Assembly: GCF_018691265.1 (NCBI RefSeq)
Contig: NW_024881322.1
Span: 9,785,989 to 9,849,988 of the forward strand
DNA: 64,000 bases
Source of the DNA: Tyto alba
Taxonomy: Eukaryota > Chordata > Aves > Strigiformes > Tytonidae
Direction: 5' to 3'
Position 1 is the first letter of the stretch, and each line of letters opens with the position of its first letter. Below are positions 39,601 to 52,779 of this stretch, one piece after another. The position numbers were made by a program, and so were the translations under genes. A model generated the notes under the pieces. That model saw only the letters and a program-made list of their open reading frames with translations, searched no databases and was not told where the DNA came from.

Positions 39601-41202
39601 AAATTTCACCAGCTACCTTGTTTACCCATAGACTGAATGGTTGGCTACCATATTCCTAAAGAAGAGATATAATGAATAGGTTAAATAAATTAGGGGGAAT
39701 GTATACAGATACAAACGGGATCTGTAGCAGTAATTTAACACCCTCCCAAATGGGACAAGAATTTCTAGTATCAGTGTATACAACTTAAAAGTTCAGAGTA
39801 GGAACAGGAACCATTTAACTGAATCAGTAGAAAATCACAGCAACTAAATAATTAATTTGGCACAAGTGTGTACAGGCTCCATTCTAACCCAGTTTTCACT
39901 GGTTGAAATGAGCTTTTGTTAAGTACTGAACTCTGTATTCAACTGTTTCTTTCCATGCATGAAAATTATGATAACTCACTGCACACAGAAATAGGTCGGA
40001 GGTAACAGATGTGAAGTGCCAGAGACCCTGCTCCCCAGTCCATTTTAGGAATATATATAAAAAATATGGTGCAGTTCACCAGAGATACAAAGCAGCTAAT
40101 TAGCCACCTTTAGGTAACCTTAGTTCCATCAAACCATTTTAATTCAAATGCCTGAGTTCACATTTAAAAGCCTACCTTTAGTTACGTGTATAAACCTAGG
40201 AAACATTGAATTTTGCTTTAGTGTTATAAACTACCTTCCAAGTCTACATTTTTACCACTTAGCTTCTGACAGGTTTCTGTCTGCTGAGTTTCTATTATCA
40301 CTTTAGCATTTAATTTTTCACAATTCTTTTCCAAAACAAGGTGATCAATCTTTAATAGTATATTTGTATAAATATTAAATCAGCTCATGATACTTGAGAT
40401 TATGTGGTTTAGGGCATAATTTCTGGTAAGCATTTAATTCTTTCAAATCTTATTAAATTTTAATTAAAGACTAAGGCTGAAAAATAAGGGTTTTATCCAG
40501 ATGTGGTTAAAAACATCTTGAAAACAACTGCCTTTAAAATTGTAATCATGAAATACTTTTATAACAATTTTGTAACAAGGGAGAAAGCAAAGAATGCATG
40601 TGTGTATCTGTACGTGTGGTCGCATTTGTGTGAAATGAGAGAATATTTAAGCCCCCTGCCATGAGAACACTGAACACATTATTTACTCATCCCTCAAAAA
40701 AAAAAATCACATATCCTGGTAAATAGGAAGTTAGTCACTCCAGAGAGGAACATGAGGAACCATACTGTGAGGTGTATTTAAACTGAAACAAAATGTTTTC
40801 AACTGTTTCTATTATAGACTTGTTTCCATTATAGTACTATCAGTATCTTGGGCAAAAGTAATTTAAATGGGTAAAGCAGAACTGGAAACAGTACTTGGAA
40901 TTATTATTTGAAATCAAATAATCTAGCCTGCCTGCTGGCTTTATCCATAACTCTGCTACTTAAACTTTGAATAAAAGCACAAGTCTGTATTTTTTTCTTT
41001 CAAAAATGTTGTGAAGAGTTACTTCCATCCAGACCTCCCTTAAACTTCAAGCAATTACAGACAACACAAATAAGGTATGTCCTTGTGAAAACCCCACACC
41101 CCTTTGCCTTGAGATTCCAAGCATACCAAGTTCAATCAAGAAAATTATCAGAGAATAATGATTTCTCCATTTCCAATTAGTTCTTCAAAAAGCAGCAGTA
41201 TT

Positions 41203-41213
41203 AAAAAAAAAAA
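41203..41213 (+). repeat. A11 homopolymer
   Basis: An A run followed by GGGAGGGGG. Confidence 0.8.
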
Positions 41214-41413
41214 GGGAGGGGGTAAAAGGACCATCTCTGCTATCCACCAGTGTGAGGTCTGCTGACTGCAGCAGGAAGAAATGAACATAAAAGTTTGGCA
41301 CCATTCACCTAGCTTCTCAAAGAAGCCAATAGACAAGAATCAGCTGAATTGGTTCAGCTCATGAATTTAAGCTTCACCCAACTGAAAGCCTGGTCCTGGC
41401 AGTTAAAGCCCTC

Positions 41414-41469
41414 TAGAAGTTAGAACCTAACTTCTAAAAGACCAAGCTGAAAGACCAAGCTGAAAGACC
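41414..41469 (+). repeat. 10-bp perfect hairpin next to a 13-bp tandem duplication
   Basis: TAGAAGTTAG (41414-41423), a three-base loop AAC and CTAACTTCTA (41427-41436) form a perfect stem. It is followed directly by two exact copies of AAGACCAAGCTGA (41438-41450 and 41451-41463) and a six-base partial third copy. The duplication looks recent because the copies are identical. Confidence 0.85.
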
Positions 41470-44290
41470 TCCCCCCACACCTCAGAAAGAGTACGATCAA
41501 GAGATAAAGCGTGGCCAGAGAACACCGATGGCAGTTATCCATCCACAGAGGTTATAGAACACAGCAGGTTTTTCAGGATGCACCAAAAATTCATGTACTA
41601 GCACCTCAATGCCTTGACAAAGGCTGTACTAGAAACAAAGAGGAAAAGAAAAGCTGAAAGAAATGCCTGATCACCTGTTAACCTCTCCATGTTGCAGCAC
41701 AGGAAAAAAGACTTTGTGACTTATGTATGGCTATATAATTTACTGTTCAAGGAGTTTTGCAAACATTAGACTTCGAACTGAAAGAAAAAAATTGAGCTGC
41801 ACATTTTTCTGTGAACAAAGGGACAAAAATTTTCTGACACCTGGATGATAACACACATTGGTTTCCAGTTATGCTAAAATTACTATTAGCAGCCTCTCGC
41901 CTGAAATTTTAATTAAATAACCTTTCCTGAGGCACCATATTGCCACCCAAATATGTATTTCACACTGCCTTTCCTAATGTTTTCAGTCTTTACGTGAAGC
42001 CCTTCAAGGCACTTTCCTTTTGTACAATAAAAGCCTCCCTGAAAGCCTTCACATACCGTACAAACGACCCAGGATTAAAAATAAGTAGAGCTGCTAAACA
42101 TACCTATCAAATCCATGACATGCAAATTCAAACAAACCTAAACTTGAGCAGATGAACAAATGCATGCCAGTCTGTGTGACACACTCACTGGATCGTTCAG
42201 ATGGTGCCTTTACACTATGGAATATTGCCCTCTGGACTTCACACATAAAAAAGGAATGCTATTAAAAATTCAAAGTACAGCTAGGTTTGTTTTTGCCAGC
42301 TTATGAATTTGTTGAAAAAGTGACCTTTTAGCTCAGTTTCCCAGAGGTGTGAACATTTTTTTCATACTGTTGATATATGTGCCAGTTTAGAGTAAGTTAT
42401 ACACAGTAGGTGTTTCTAGAAATATTAAAGCCTCAGAGCTTGGTTGGACAGCCATTTGAAAACAGATTGCTGAAGGACAAAGGGACATTGCCATTTCCTC
42501 CTCTAGAAATGCTCCCTCTTTACCTTTTTATTTTTTAATTATATATCACTACTGACATCAGGCTGTCAAAGAAATAATGGAATTAAAGTACCATATTGTT
42601 TTCAATCCTAAATACCTTCAATAATTCTTTCTTCCATGTTGTGCTTACAGTGCATAGACCTACTGTGTAACAAAGTACTTCAACATATCAGAAGTCAGTT
42701 ATTTATTTTAGTTTAAGTAAGTTTTCTCACAAATCTGTCTACCTTGGCAGTAATTTTCAAGGGGGAAAAAATGTGTAGTTTTGACAGTAATATTAGTGAG
42801 GCAAACTATGCCACTGGGTCCTACAGGCTTATATTCTCTTATTGAACTGTGAAGACCATTAGCATTAATAGAGGCTGGATAAGTACGCTTCCCTCAGCGC
42901 ATCAATAGAACACCACTGTCAGGGAAAGAAAAGCCATCATGAAGGAACACAGTGCCTATGTTTTCACATGTTTCTCGGAGGTCAGTGTCTTCAGGACACT
43001 AATAGGCTGACAACTTTCGCATTGAAACTTAGCTTGACATTTTGGAGCATCCAGAGAAAGTCAGCTTCTGAGGATGATTTGTTAACTCAGCTCAGATTTG
43101 ATAAAAACACCTTTCAAAACAGACACAGACTGTAGGATGCAACTTCTACTTGCATAATCCTGTCCATAAGCATCTATTACATAAAAAACCCAAAAGACTT
43201 AGAAGAAGACTCCAGATTTGCCCTTTATGTACTTTCCAAATAACTTTATGTATCAGACATTACATCTAAATCTTTTCTTTAGTTTTTCTTCTTTTGGGTT
43301 TTATTAGGATTCAGGTGAAGATTCATATCACAGTATTTCCCTTACATATAAAAAAAAGACCAAAAACTATGTCAAAACCAGGTCAGTGTTTCCACCAGCG
43401 TTTTTGTCACTCATTATCCAGATACAGGGCAAGAACACTACACACCAGAAATGTAGGTCAAAGACTCATCACCACACATGCTAACAAAATAAACCATAAT
43501 GATGTTCCACAGACATAGTTTAATCTTCTTTCTTTCAAAAAAGCAAATAAAGGACAAGAGACAGTCTGGGATTTGAATCTGCACAACTAAGTAACTTATT
43601 ATGCAGCATTCTGGAAGCATAGTGTACTTTAGGGAAGGAATTAAATGTTAAATAATGGGACTCAACAATACCCAAAATGGGTGTTGTTCATGTTGGAGTG
43701 AGGAAAGGGACGTGATTTCTCCTTGCTGATCATAAGTAGGAGACTGAACTTTGTAAAACAATCTGGTGAAGAAATGTGAAGCCCAACAGAAAAAGAGCTT
43801 TGTCCAAACACTACAAGTAACGAACATATAGTAAATATTATCTGCATATTGAAAAGTACATATGAAAAATGTTTCTATAATTAAATTTTAAAGAGGCGGT
43901 GGAACATGCTCCTTTATCCTTTTATCCTCATTTGTGATTGAGCAAGTGAGTATTGAAAGTAAAAATAGGCATTTTTCAGCTCCAACCAGGCAAAAGCTCA
44001 TCTCTCAGTTCTGCTATTACAGTGCCCATGGCAACATATTTACCGATACACAGGCAGATTAGTGAATAACCTAGGAAAACATTCGCTTACTGTAATGCAT
44101 GACATGTTTTGACAGAGAGATATGAAAACTCATTGTCCCAAGAAAATACTACAGAGGATGTACAGGGCTGTTGCTAGTGTATACACATGTACACTACTGC
44201 ACATACATGTAGATTCAGTACACATTGCAATTTAAACATTTATTCATGTCATATGTTTGCTTGCATTATCAATGGATAATATTTGTTGGG

Positions 44291-44320
44291 TTTTGTTTTG
44301 TTTTGTTTTGTTTTTTTTTT
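44291..44320 (+). repeat. (TTTTG)n / poly-T
   Basis: Four TTTTG units run into ten T. Confidence 0.9.
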
Positions 44321-44772
44321 CCTAAATAGCAATTTAGTCATTCCCTTTAATTGTGAGAATTTCACTTAAAATTAATTAGAATGAAAATTACCCACTTTTT
44401 TCCTCTTTTAGTTATTCTTATGTCACCATCATAAACTAGGAGCAACTTTAGTGACCTCAAAAAGGAACATAAAGCCAAAAAAAAACAATTACATTAATTT
44501 AAAATCTAGTAACTGCTCGGCACTAGTGTAGGCACATATACTATGGACAGGCTTTTAAGATTCTTTAGGTAACTACATCCAGAATAGAAGATTACTTTCT
44601 ACCTTTTAGTTTTATTTAATGCTCTTGACCAACATTTCCGAGGCTCTTATCAACCTTACTGTGGTAATTCCAAATGACCTCTGATATAGCGATTTTGATA
44701 ACACTGCATCCAACACTGCTGGCTCTGTATTGTTGACTAACATCTACCAGAAAACACAAACACATCTCCTAC

Positions 44773-44787
44773 AAAAAAAAAAAAAAA
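44773..44787 (+). repeat. A15 homopolymer
   Basis: An uninterrupted A run. Confidence 0.87.
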
Positions 44788-46448
44788 GGCCTCAGAGAAG
44801 TCTGCAATTACCCATGAATATACGGAGACAGGCAGTTGGCTAGCCCATGTAAACAGTCCACATCACCAACCACAGAATTATTAGAATTAATACCAGCTGA
44901 AGTTTTGACTGGCTGCTGGGAATACTTTGATGTTGCTTTCTTTGAAGGCACAACTCTTCCCTCTCTTCCCCCAGGTCAAGTTTAAGAAAAAAGACTGCAA
45001 TAACAGTACAATGAAAATGTCGTCAACTGTACTTCAAATGAGAGAGCAGCTCACAGGTCACTAAAGCACAAGGTCACCAGTACAAGGCAGTGACAACTGA
45101 CATTGTATTACACTCTTACTGCATGACCTCTTTTCCGCTCCTCCTTCTCTGAGCAGACAAAATTGGCATTTTATTTCTGTGTTGAATCTGTGACTTGAGA
45201 AATGAGATTTCGAAATAGAGAATGGACTCTGATTTCAGGGACAGCTTGAGATTAAGTATTTATATTAAAACAACATATTTATATAACATATGAGAAAAAA
45301 TCTAACAAAATGCTTGAAATGTATTCAGCATTGAAACCTTTAGCACATCATATTCAGATCAGATTGTAGTTTGCATACCTCGTCACATGCATCTAGCTGT
45401 GAAAGATGAAGAACGCAGCATTTAAACTCACAGAGCTCTGGAGAAGCTGACAGGGATGGTAGCAGGACACAGGTATCTTAGTGTCAGTAGGAGTTGTGTG
45501 GGGCGCTGTTACAACCACGATGGGCAACAGAACACACACACAGAGCAAGCTTGCTGACTTGTCCTTGTATTTGTGAATTTATTGACCTACAACTCAGAAG
45601 CTAAGATTGCTTCTGCCTGTTGCTTCAGCAAAACAAGGCAGAATTTTAGTATGGAAAATAATAGCTTTGGGTAGAACAATGTAACTTCTTCTACAAGATA
45701 CACATGAGATTCCTTACTCAATGCTTAAAAATGCTTTAAAAGAATGAGCACAATAGATATGCAGCCTTTCCAGAAATGGCTAACATCTAGTTCCTTCAGC
45801 CCAGTAAATTCTGCGACTCAGAAGTCTTCTCTTGACAAATTCTTGTACCCTACTACTTATGAATTATCTAGTTTGTATAGTAATTACTTTGAATAACAGT
45901 TAAAGTAATGCCAATTATCTCTAAAAATTCTAAGGTATTTCCATGGTCCTTTTCACAGCTCTTTTTTTTCATGTTCTTCTCCCATAAAAGATTCTTGGTC
46001 TATCTTGGGAAAAATCCTTTCTCATTTGGCAGCTCTTGTTTTTTTTCAAAATTGAGATAGAAACGCATCAAGTTTGAATTTTACGTGAGCACATAACTCT
46101 TGATTTACGCTTTTCACTGATCCAACTGTCTTTTCCTGTAATCACTTAAAACTTGGGCAGAATCAGGACAAATGAGCTGATCTAGGCCTCCATCCAGGGA
46201 AGCACTTAAAGGTGCTGTTAACTGCAAGCACCGGGAGGAACTCTGCTGAAAACCGCGGGCAGATCTCTTGCAGGGTTCACAGCAAGTTCAGAAGGAGAAC
46301 TGAAATCCAGCTCACACCGCCCAAACTTCAGGTCCACAAAATGAACACATCAATTAAAAAACTCAAACCAAAAAGTAACCATCTATTTCAACTGGTCCAG
46401 ATCTCTACTTTTTCTTTTTTTGCCATTTTAGTTGTGCAAGCTAACTGT

Positions 46449-46507
46449 AAAAAAAAAAAAAAAAAAAACAAAACAAAACCCCAAAACACCCCAAAACCAA
46501 CAAAAAA
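46449..46507 (+). repeat. A20 followed by (CAAAA)n-like repeat
   Basis: Twenty A followed by CAAAA and CCCCAAAA units. The CCCCAAAA/CACCCC part has a telomere-like look but is too short and irregular to be an interstitial telomere. Confidence 0.88.
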
Positions 46508-48419
46508 GCCCGAAGCCACCACACAAGACAAAATGACAACCAAAAGCTGCACAATCTCTGATGCAGATGTAACTATAATGACAGAGGAACTTTCATTGTC
46601 TGGGTTGATCGTGTAACTACACAGAAATTACACAGAAAACCAGCAGAAAAATACTTTCAAATGGCATACACCGTGCCTGCCCCAGGAAACACACAGTTCT
46701 GCTACTGATGAGCCCTTGGAGCGAGGCCGCACCATGGGCAAATGTTTTTACAGAACTCAAATTATGAAGTCTATCTAAGACGTTCCTTTAAAAAGCAACT
46801 CCAGGTATTATGCCTGTAAATCAGCATTTTTGTTAATGAGACTCTGGTTGCACTGGCTGACTCTACTGTCTGATAATCATAATCCTGAGATTTAGATTGT
46901 CCTCAAATGGGTCATACAAGCCAAAACCCTAATCACGACAATTTTAAGCATTTGCCTATTTGGCTGGCATTTATTTATAAGTCACCTCCAGCTGCTAGAG
47001 ATTTTTGGCAGAACCTCCATTTGCTTGCAAGTCCTCCCAAAAGATAGCACCAGGTTCTACTCCTCGATTCTAACCTCTGCCTGTTACCCCCCATGATGTA
47101 CAAACTTTTTACTGTTTCCTCATAAGCTCTCCTTGCCCTTCAAGCCCCCCCATAATCTCCTGGACCTCTATAAACCACTCCTGTGAGCTATATTAAATTA
47201 TCTGATACAGACCGAGCAAGAGAGACAGGTTCTTGCTGGATTTTGGTGTGTGGAATATACAGCATTCTCTATAGTTACTCTCTGCACTTGTTCATTTATT
47301 CTTTGTTATTTTTGCAGGTTTTTCTTTCAAATTATTTCTTTTGGGCTCTTAATCTTCATCTCTATTTGCCAAAGAAAATGGTGAACAAGGCATGCAGCTC
47401 TCAGCAGGAGCAGAAGCAACACTCAGAACGAGAAGAACAGCAAAGCTGACAGCTGTGCTTTTCTGCACTGAGCACAGTGGGTAAATCAATACCCCGGCAG
47501 CCCTGCTGCCATCTGTGGAGTTTCTGGAGCAGACGGGTTATTTATAGAAACTTGTTTGCACAAAGCCAATATTTACCTGTCGGTGCTGTCAAAATTTGCA
47601 ATCCATCTTTGCTGTTACCCTGCTGTTTTTCATGTCAATAGTGGAATTTTCCAAACGGATATACTGTAATGTTCCCCCCACCCTGCCAATGTTCCCTTCC
47701 TGCAAGGGTCGGTTACGTTAATTGTTGCAGCAGGAATGCATCTGGTTTCCACGGGGCCTTGGGGATCCTCCAGAATGCTGGAAAGCTAAAGGGATGTCAA
47801 ACCTAAAGAGCCCATTTCTTTGCCTTGTTCAAGCAGCAGCAGCATGGCATTTCACTGCCAAGGCCAAGCTGAGATTTAATGTTACAAAAACACAATCATC
47901 CCCACCCCCCAAAACAACAAAAAGGTTTTCTTTTTGAAAATTTGGCTGCTGCTGCTACTATTGTAACCATAACCATTATTTTGAAGCAGAGAAGTTTTAA
48001 CGTGAAATTTCAGTGTATTTGCCTTTAGAAGTAAACTCAAATTCTACAGCTATGCCCCAGGAATGAAAAGCATGGGTGATCTCAAGCCTGGCTCCTTGCA
48101 GGCTGACATTCACATTACCAAACTACAGGCATGCCAGAATGAGACAAGAAGGAGGAACCAATCTCTGGTCTCTGTCCTAGTTTCTTCAAGTCAGAAGCTG
48201 TACTGTACTACTAGGACAGCGTGAGATAGTGGAACTGGCTTCTGCCAGTACCTTCGGGTGGCTGTCACTCTCTAGGACTATTCTCACAGAGCTTTCGATG
48301 GTCAGGTCTCTGAAAATATGAGTCCCTCCACAATCAGAGATAAAGTCCTATTGAAAACGGCAGTCAAACCTAGCATCCTACATCTGTATCACTTCCCGTT
48401 TCAAGTAATGCAAGAGTGT

Positions 48420-48620
48420 AACTGCTGCCGTACTAAGAGGCTCAGGTTCAAAACCAGCTCCTGACGGCGCCGCGGGTTCCACTCCGAGCACACTCTCAGC
48501 TCCCAGCAGGGCAGCACCCTGCCCCATCACCAGCCCGCAGCGTGCATATCCTGCGAGCTCACAGGACAGGGCTGGGCAAAGCAGGGCAGGGCTTAAAGCA
48601 GGAACAGTAGAAACATTTTT
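48420..48620. promoter_or_regulatory. GC/CpG-enriched patch, possible regulatory element
   Basis: About nine CpGs lie in 140 bases, with the core GACGGCGCCGCGGG near 48465-48476. An 81-codon minus-strand frame overlaps but is composed mostly of small and non-polar residues, as GC-rich chance frames are. Nothing shows transcription. Confidence 0.25.
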
Positions 48621-49242
48621 CAATCAATGGTTTAAAGAACAAGGATGAAATTACTCCGTCAGACGAGGAATGTATTCTGTGGTCTGTACAGCAATACCAA
48701 CGGAAGTAGGACATCAGTCAAATACATGCCAGTCTGGGAGCCATCTAAATGATGAGGGGAACAGGTGGATGAGGACACTGAAGAGCAGCATAAAGTCTTT
48801 TAGATTTGCTTTGGTTTGTTTTAATATTAATTAACAAGCCCTCTAACTTACACAGCTTCCTAGCCCTTGGCTAGGACACAGAATAAAGCCAGAAAATGGA
48901 ACAGGGAAATTTCTCACTTTTGTTTTCTCCACCGAGACTCACAGAAAGGATCCTCTTTATATAATGTGGTTTCAGATGGTTTTTGAATATTGTTTAAAGA
49001 GCATGTCAAAGCCACAACAAAGTAATTCCTCCTCTTAGATAAGGTCTATAAACTCCCCCCAGGGTAAGTATTAGAGAGCCTGCAGGAAAACTGCTTGTTA
49101 GACAAATGGAGCCACAGATGTGACTTTCATCTGGTGCGCAAAGCAGGGATGTTACATGCAAGGCAGAGATACCCAATTATGAAGAGTAACATTTTTAACA
49201 CATACATTCCTCCAAAACAAAAGACTCCTAGATATTTTCTTT

Positions 49243-49268
49243 GGGGGGGGGGGGGGGGGGGGGAGGGG
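49243..49268 (+). repeat. G21 run plus G4
   Basis: Twenty-one consecutive G, then A, then four G. It can form a quadruplex, and its length is likely unstable and hard to sequence accurately. Confidence 0.9.
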
Positions 49269-52200
49269 AATAATTTTCTGGTCTTGTCTCCTGCACTAGG
49301 AGTCCATTTTTATATTTTACAACTGACAACAAAAATGTCGATAGCTGATAATGCTCAGGATCTCACAGGATCAAATCTACTGGTAATAAAGGCTCTTGTC
49401 ATAGATGCACTATATTCACAACTGCATAATTCTTCTTTTCCTTAACACATACATCTGAAGCATACTATGGGACCTCTAGCACTCAAAGTTCTTCTACAGT
49501 CAGATCAGCCCATAGCCAGAACATGGTACTCTTCATGTCACTTCATTATTAACCAGGTTTTATATTTGCAGTACCAATGATTCTCTTGTGTTTCTTTTGT
49601 GCAGATCTGGTCTAGCTACCACTGTGCTTTTGCTGTTGATCAGATAAATGTTTGTCCTTTCCTATGAGAAAGCAAACAGTGCCCCTATCCCAAGCCTTTG
49701 CTGGTGAAGCCATGCCACATTTGTTAAGCTTTGACAGGGGTCAGAGCTGTAAGAAAACTTCTTAAAAAGAAGAGAAACCTCATGAAAATAGTAATGAGAA
49801 AATACAGGCTGAGTTTAAGTCGAACTGGAGTTTGACATGTTCGTGGATACCCAGAAATTCTGCTTAAGTACGGGTGGCATGACATTACCAATTTGCACTG
49901 CTTGAATAAAAGGCAGTTAAAAACTTGCCATGGACCATAGTCTGGATACTACCCAAAGGTTCTTTCCTCACTTAAAATACCAGAAACAATTGAAAAAAGG
50001 CCATCCCTTTAATTTATGCACTGTGCTAATATTTAGGTTGCACAAATCTAACATCTGACTGCCACAGCTGCTTTTGTATGACCTTGGACACATCATTTAA
50101 TCCTTCCATGCGTTCATTCTCCTTTTATCTTACTCCCCAGCACTGAAGACTAGCAACTATTACATCTAAGAGAGTGGAAAGGAGAAGCTAATGCTACAGG
50201 TAGCATTAGTATCTCTGCTCACTGATGGGCCTTGCTCACACACTCAGGGTTTAAACCAATGCTACTTTGGGCTAGGAGAAAGAGATCCAGTATGGCAACT
50301 GAAAATTACAGGTACTTTTGCTTTCCTCTGCATTACCTAGAAATTTCATCTCAGAAATGCAATTTTCAGATATAAGACTACTTCATTTAAGAAATTAAAT
50401 CCTGAGATAAGCAGTCCCCTTGATCTATACTATGGCACATTATACAGGCCACTTAGTTCTCCATGTAGATCTACGTGGTTTAAAGGGCATTGGGTGTTGT
50501 GTTCTGAAGCATGCAACAAGACAGATGGAAGAGAAATTTAATGGCCTCCTCTGCTCTAATGTCTATTACTGAGTTGCATGGATGGGACCTGGATGACCCA
50601 AGTGATCCTTTTCAGTTCAATGTTCATTAGGTTTTTTTCCTTTCTTGTGCCTGATTTAAAAGAAAAAAAGGAAAAAAAAGCTGATTGCAGCCTTCAGCAT
50701 ACTTATGTGATTAGGGTAATGAGGAAGAGACCATTTTATAAAGCAGTTCACAGATTCTTTCTTTCTTTAAAATTTCAGAATGCAGATGGTTTCAACCTCC
50801 CAGCTGGCAAAGAGGGGACTCCTCACTGTAAGTACCCTGCTTAATCTGGGAACTTCTCAATCAGACACAGCTGAAGTAGTGGCATGATTATAGGCCTTGG
50901 TCAAGTGCTGCAATACAAGATGATTTATATTAATCAGCATTCTCTAGAATCTGTGCAAAACAAATCCAACACAACCACAGACCTTGAAAGAAGTCTTTCT
51001 TAGCCCACCACTCTGTCTGAAAATACCCTCTTGACAGATGGTAGCCAAGTAATCAAACGTTTACAGCAGCAAAGGACCAGCACACAGCCTGACCATCAGA
51101 AACTTCACTTGTACGTGTTAAGCACCTACTGTAAATTTCCTTTTGGTGTTCACAGGTTGGTTTTGACCGTAAGGAAAACTTAAACTTTCTCAAATTTCAG
51201 TACAACGGTGCTCTCAATACTGCTGGAGAGCTCCAAGTTGTCAGAAGCCATCTATTGTTGTCCATGACAAAAAAACCTGTCTGTCTCTGCTGTTACTGAA
51301 CACTGAAATGAAATGCTTATGCTAAGACAGATGTGCCAAGTCTCCTGATTTATGAGGGAATCAACTAATATACACAGGCTACTTTAAATCCAGCTTAAAC
51401 ACCAATTCACAGACAATTTAGAGGGTTAAAGAAGAAAAAGGGGAAGGGAAGGGTGGATTTGGCTTGCTCCACCTAGCTTCGTGGCACTGAGGTAAAGGAG
51501 CCAAATGCTTTCTTGCTCTGCCCTCATGAGGGCAACTTCCCTCTTTCCCAACGCTATTTTGCTTTTGATGCCTCGCAGCAAAGCACCAGCCTCTGCTTGG
51601 CCACTATGTGGTATCTGCACACTGGCATGATGGGAAGAAGGAGGTGGGAATAAAAGATAAGCGAAGTAGAGAAGTGTGTCAAAAGAAGAAAAGAAAGAGG
51701 AAAGCTCCTGCGGTCAAAATTCTCTGAACAATGGGGTGACTTCGGACAAGATTCCGACCTATTGCTCACATTGGATAAAGCTGGATTTTGGCCCCAAAAT
51801 TGGTACTATTCGTGGACAGTGATGTATTTAAGTGTTAAGAAAAAAGCATCTGTTTTGAAACCTTTTAAAAATCTAATCCGTAATAACTGGAACAGGCATT
51901 TCAATCTATCTACACTAGATCAAATGCCAGCTGACTACATGGTTTAGTCCCTTGCTTTCACCTCCAGCAAACAAGACTCTGCCTTACTGGCCAAATGCAA
52001 GCAATACCTATGGCTCCAGAAACATGAGCAACAGCCTGTAGGAATCCAAACTGTCCTTCACATCATGAACGTTACCCCCACTGGCCCTATCAGAACATGA
52101 GCCTTTTTTGCTCACGAACACGATCAGGTTCATTAAGTTCCTCTCATTAGCAGCGTTTTCCGCTATGTCTCTGCACAGGCGTGGATAGGCTGAGAGAGGC

Positions 52201-52762
52201 CAGGCACTGGAACCTCCTTTATTCGGCGCAGGAGAGTGTATCAGCCTGGGGAATGGAGAGGGGGTTTTTAATTAATCCAGCATAAACAAAACTGCCTGAA
52301 AACATAGTGAAGAATAGAGGCTCAGCCTTCTGTAGGTCAAACCCAAGGGCTACATTCATACCCCAGGGCAACTTCATTATCCTCAGCTGAGCTGCGCAAG
52401 GGATTAATTTAACCCTCAGAAAAGGGTCAAGAGAAACTGGGAGAGGAACCAAACAACTCATTAATAAGAGCTATAAGGAGTCATGTTCATAGAGTTTAGT
52501 TCAAATTCCTCCTTTCACTTGCTGTTTTTGGTGCAAGCGGGTACATATAGTAACATTACCATTTCTATTCTGCTCCCTCTGCTGTTGTCAGAGCCCTTTG
52601 TTCTATTATATATTCTCAAATGACTTCCAGTTTAAATCATTTATGTTCTCAAAACCTGTATGATCTGGTTAAGTGCTCTGAGGCTTGTTCACCTGTCTAC
52701 TTGAATTTTTTCTTTCACTTTCTTTTAACAGATTCTTAAAATGTACTGTAAGCTGGAGAACA

Positions 52763-52779
52763 TTTTTTTTTTTTTTTTT
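52763..52779 (+). repeat. T17 homopolymer
   Basis: An uninterrupted T run. Confidence 0.87.

Larger units (their letters stand above)
28561..48419. other. Unique intronic DNA, no gene seen
   Basis: AT-rich non-coding sequence. It holds simple A and T tracts (32256-32297, 33655-33674, 41203-41213, 44291-44320, 44773-44787, 46449-46507) and a small hairpin with tandem duplication (41414-41469). I recognise no transposon, RNA gene or conserved coding frame. Confidence 0.68.

Noticed and set aside
40040..40049. CCATTTTAGG, a perfect CArG box near an AT-rich TATA-like run
   Set aside because: A CC(A/T)6GG match is expected about four times by chance in a window this size, and nothing else nearby supports a promoter.
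42600..42660. TTCCATGTTGTGCTTAC as the reverse complement of the ELMO1 exon before exon A
   Set aside because: The neighbouring codons do not give the expected Cys-Ile-Gln-Leu-Leu-Asn-Lys-Thr-Trp-Lys series, so it is a chance partial match.
46449..46507. CCCCAAAA units as an interstitial telomere repeat
   Set aside because: Vertebrate telomeres are CCCTAA/TTAGGG. The units here are irregular and blend into a poly-A tract.
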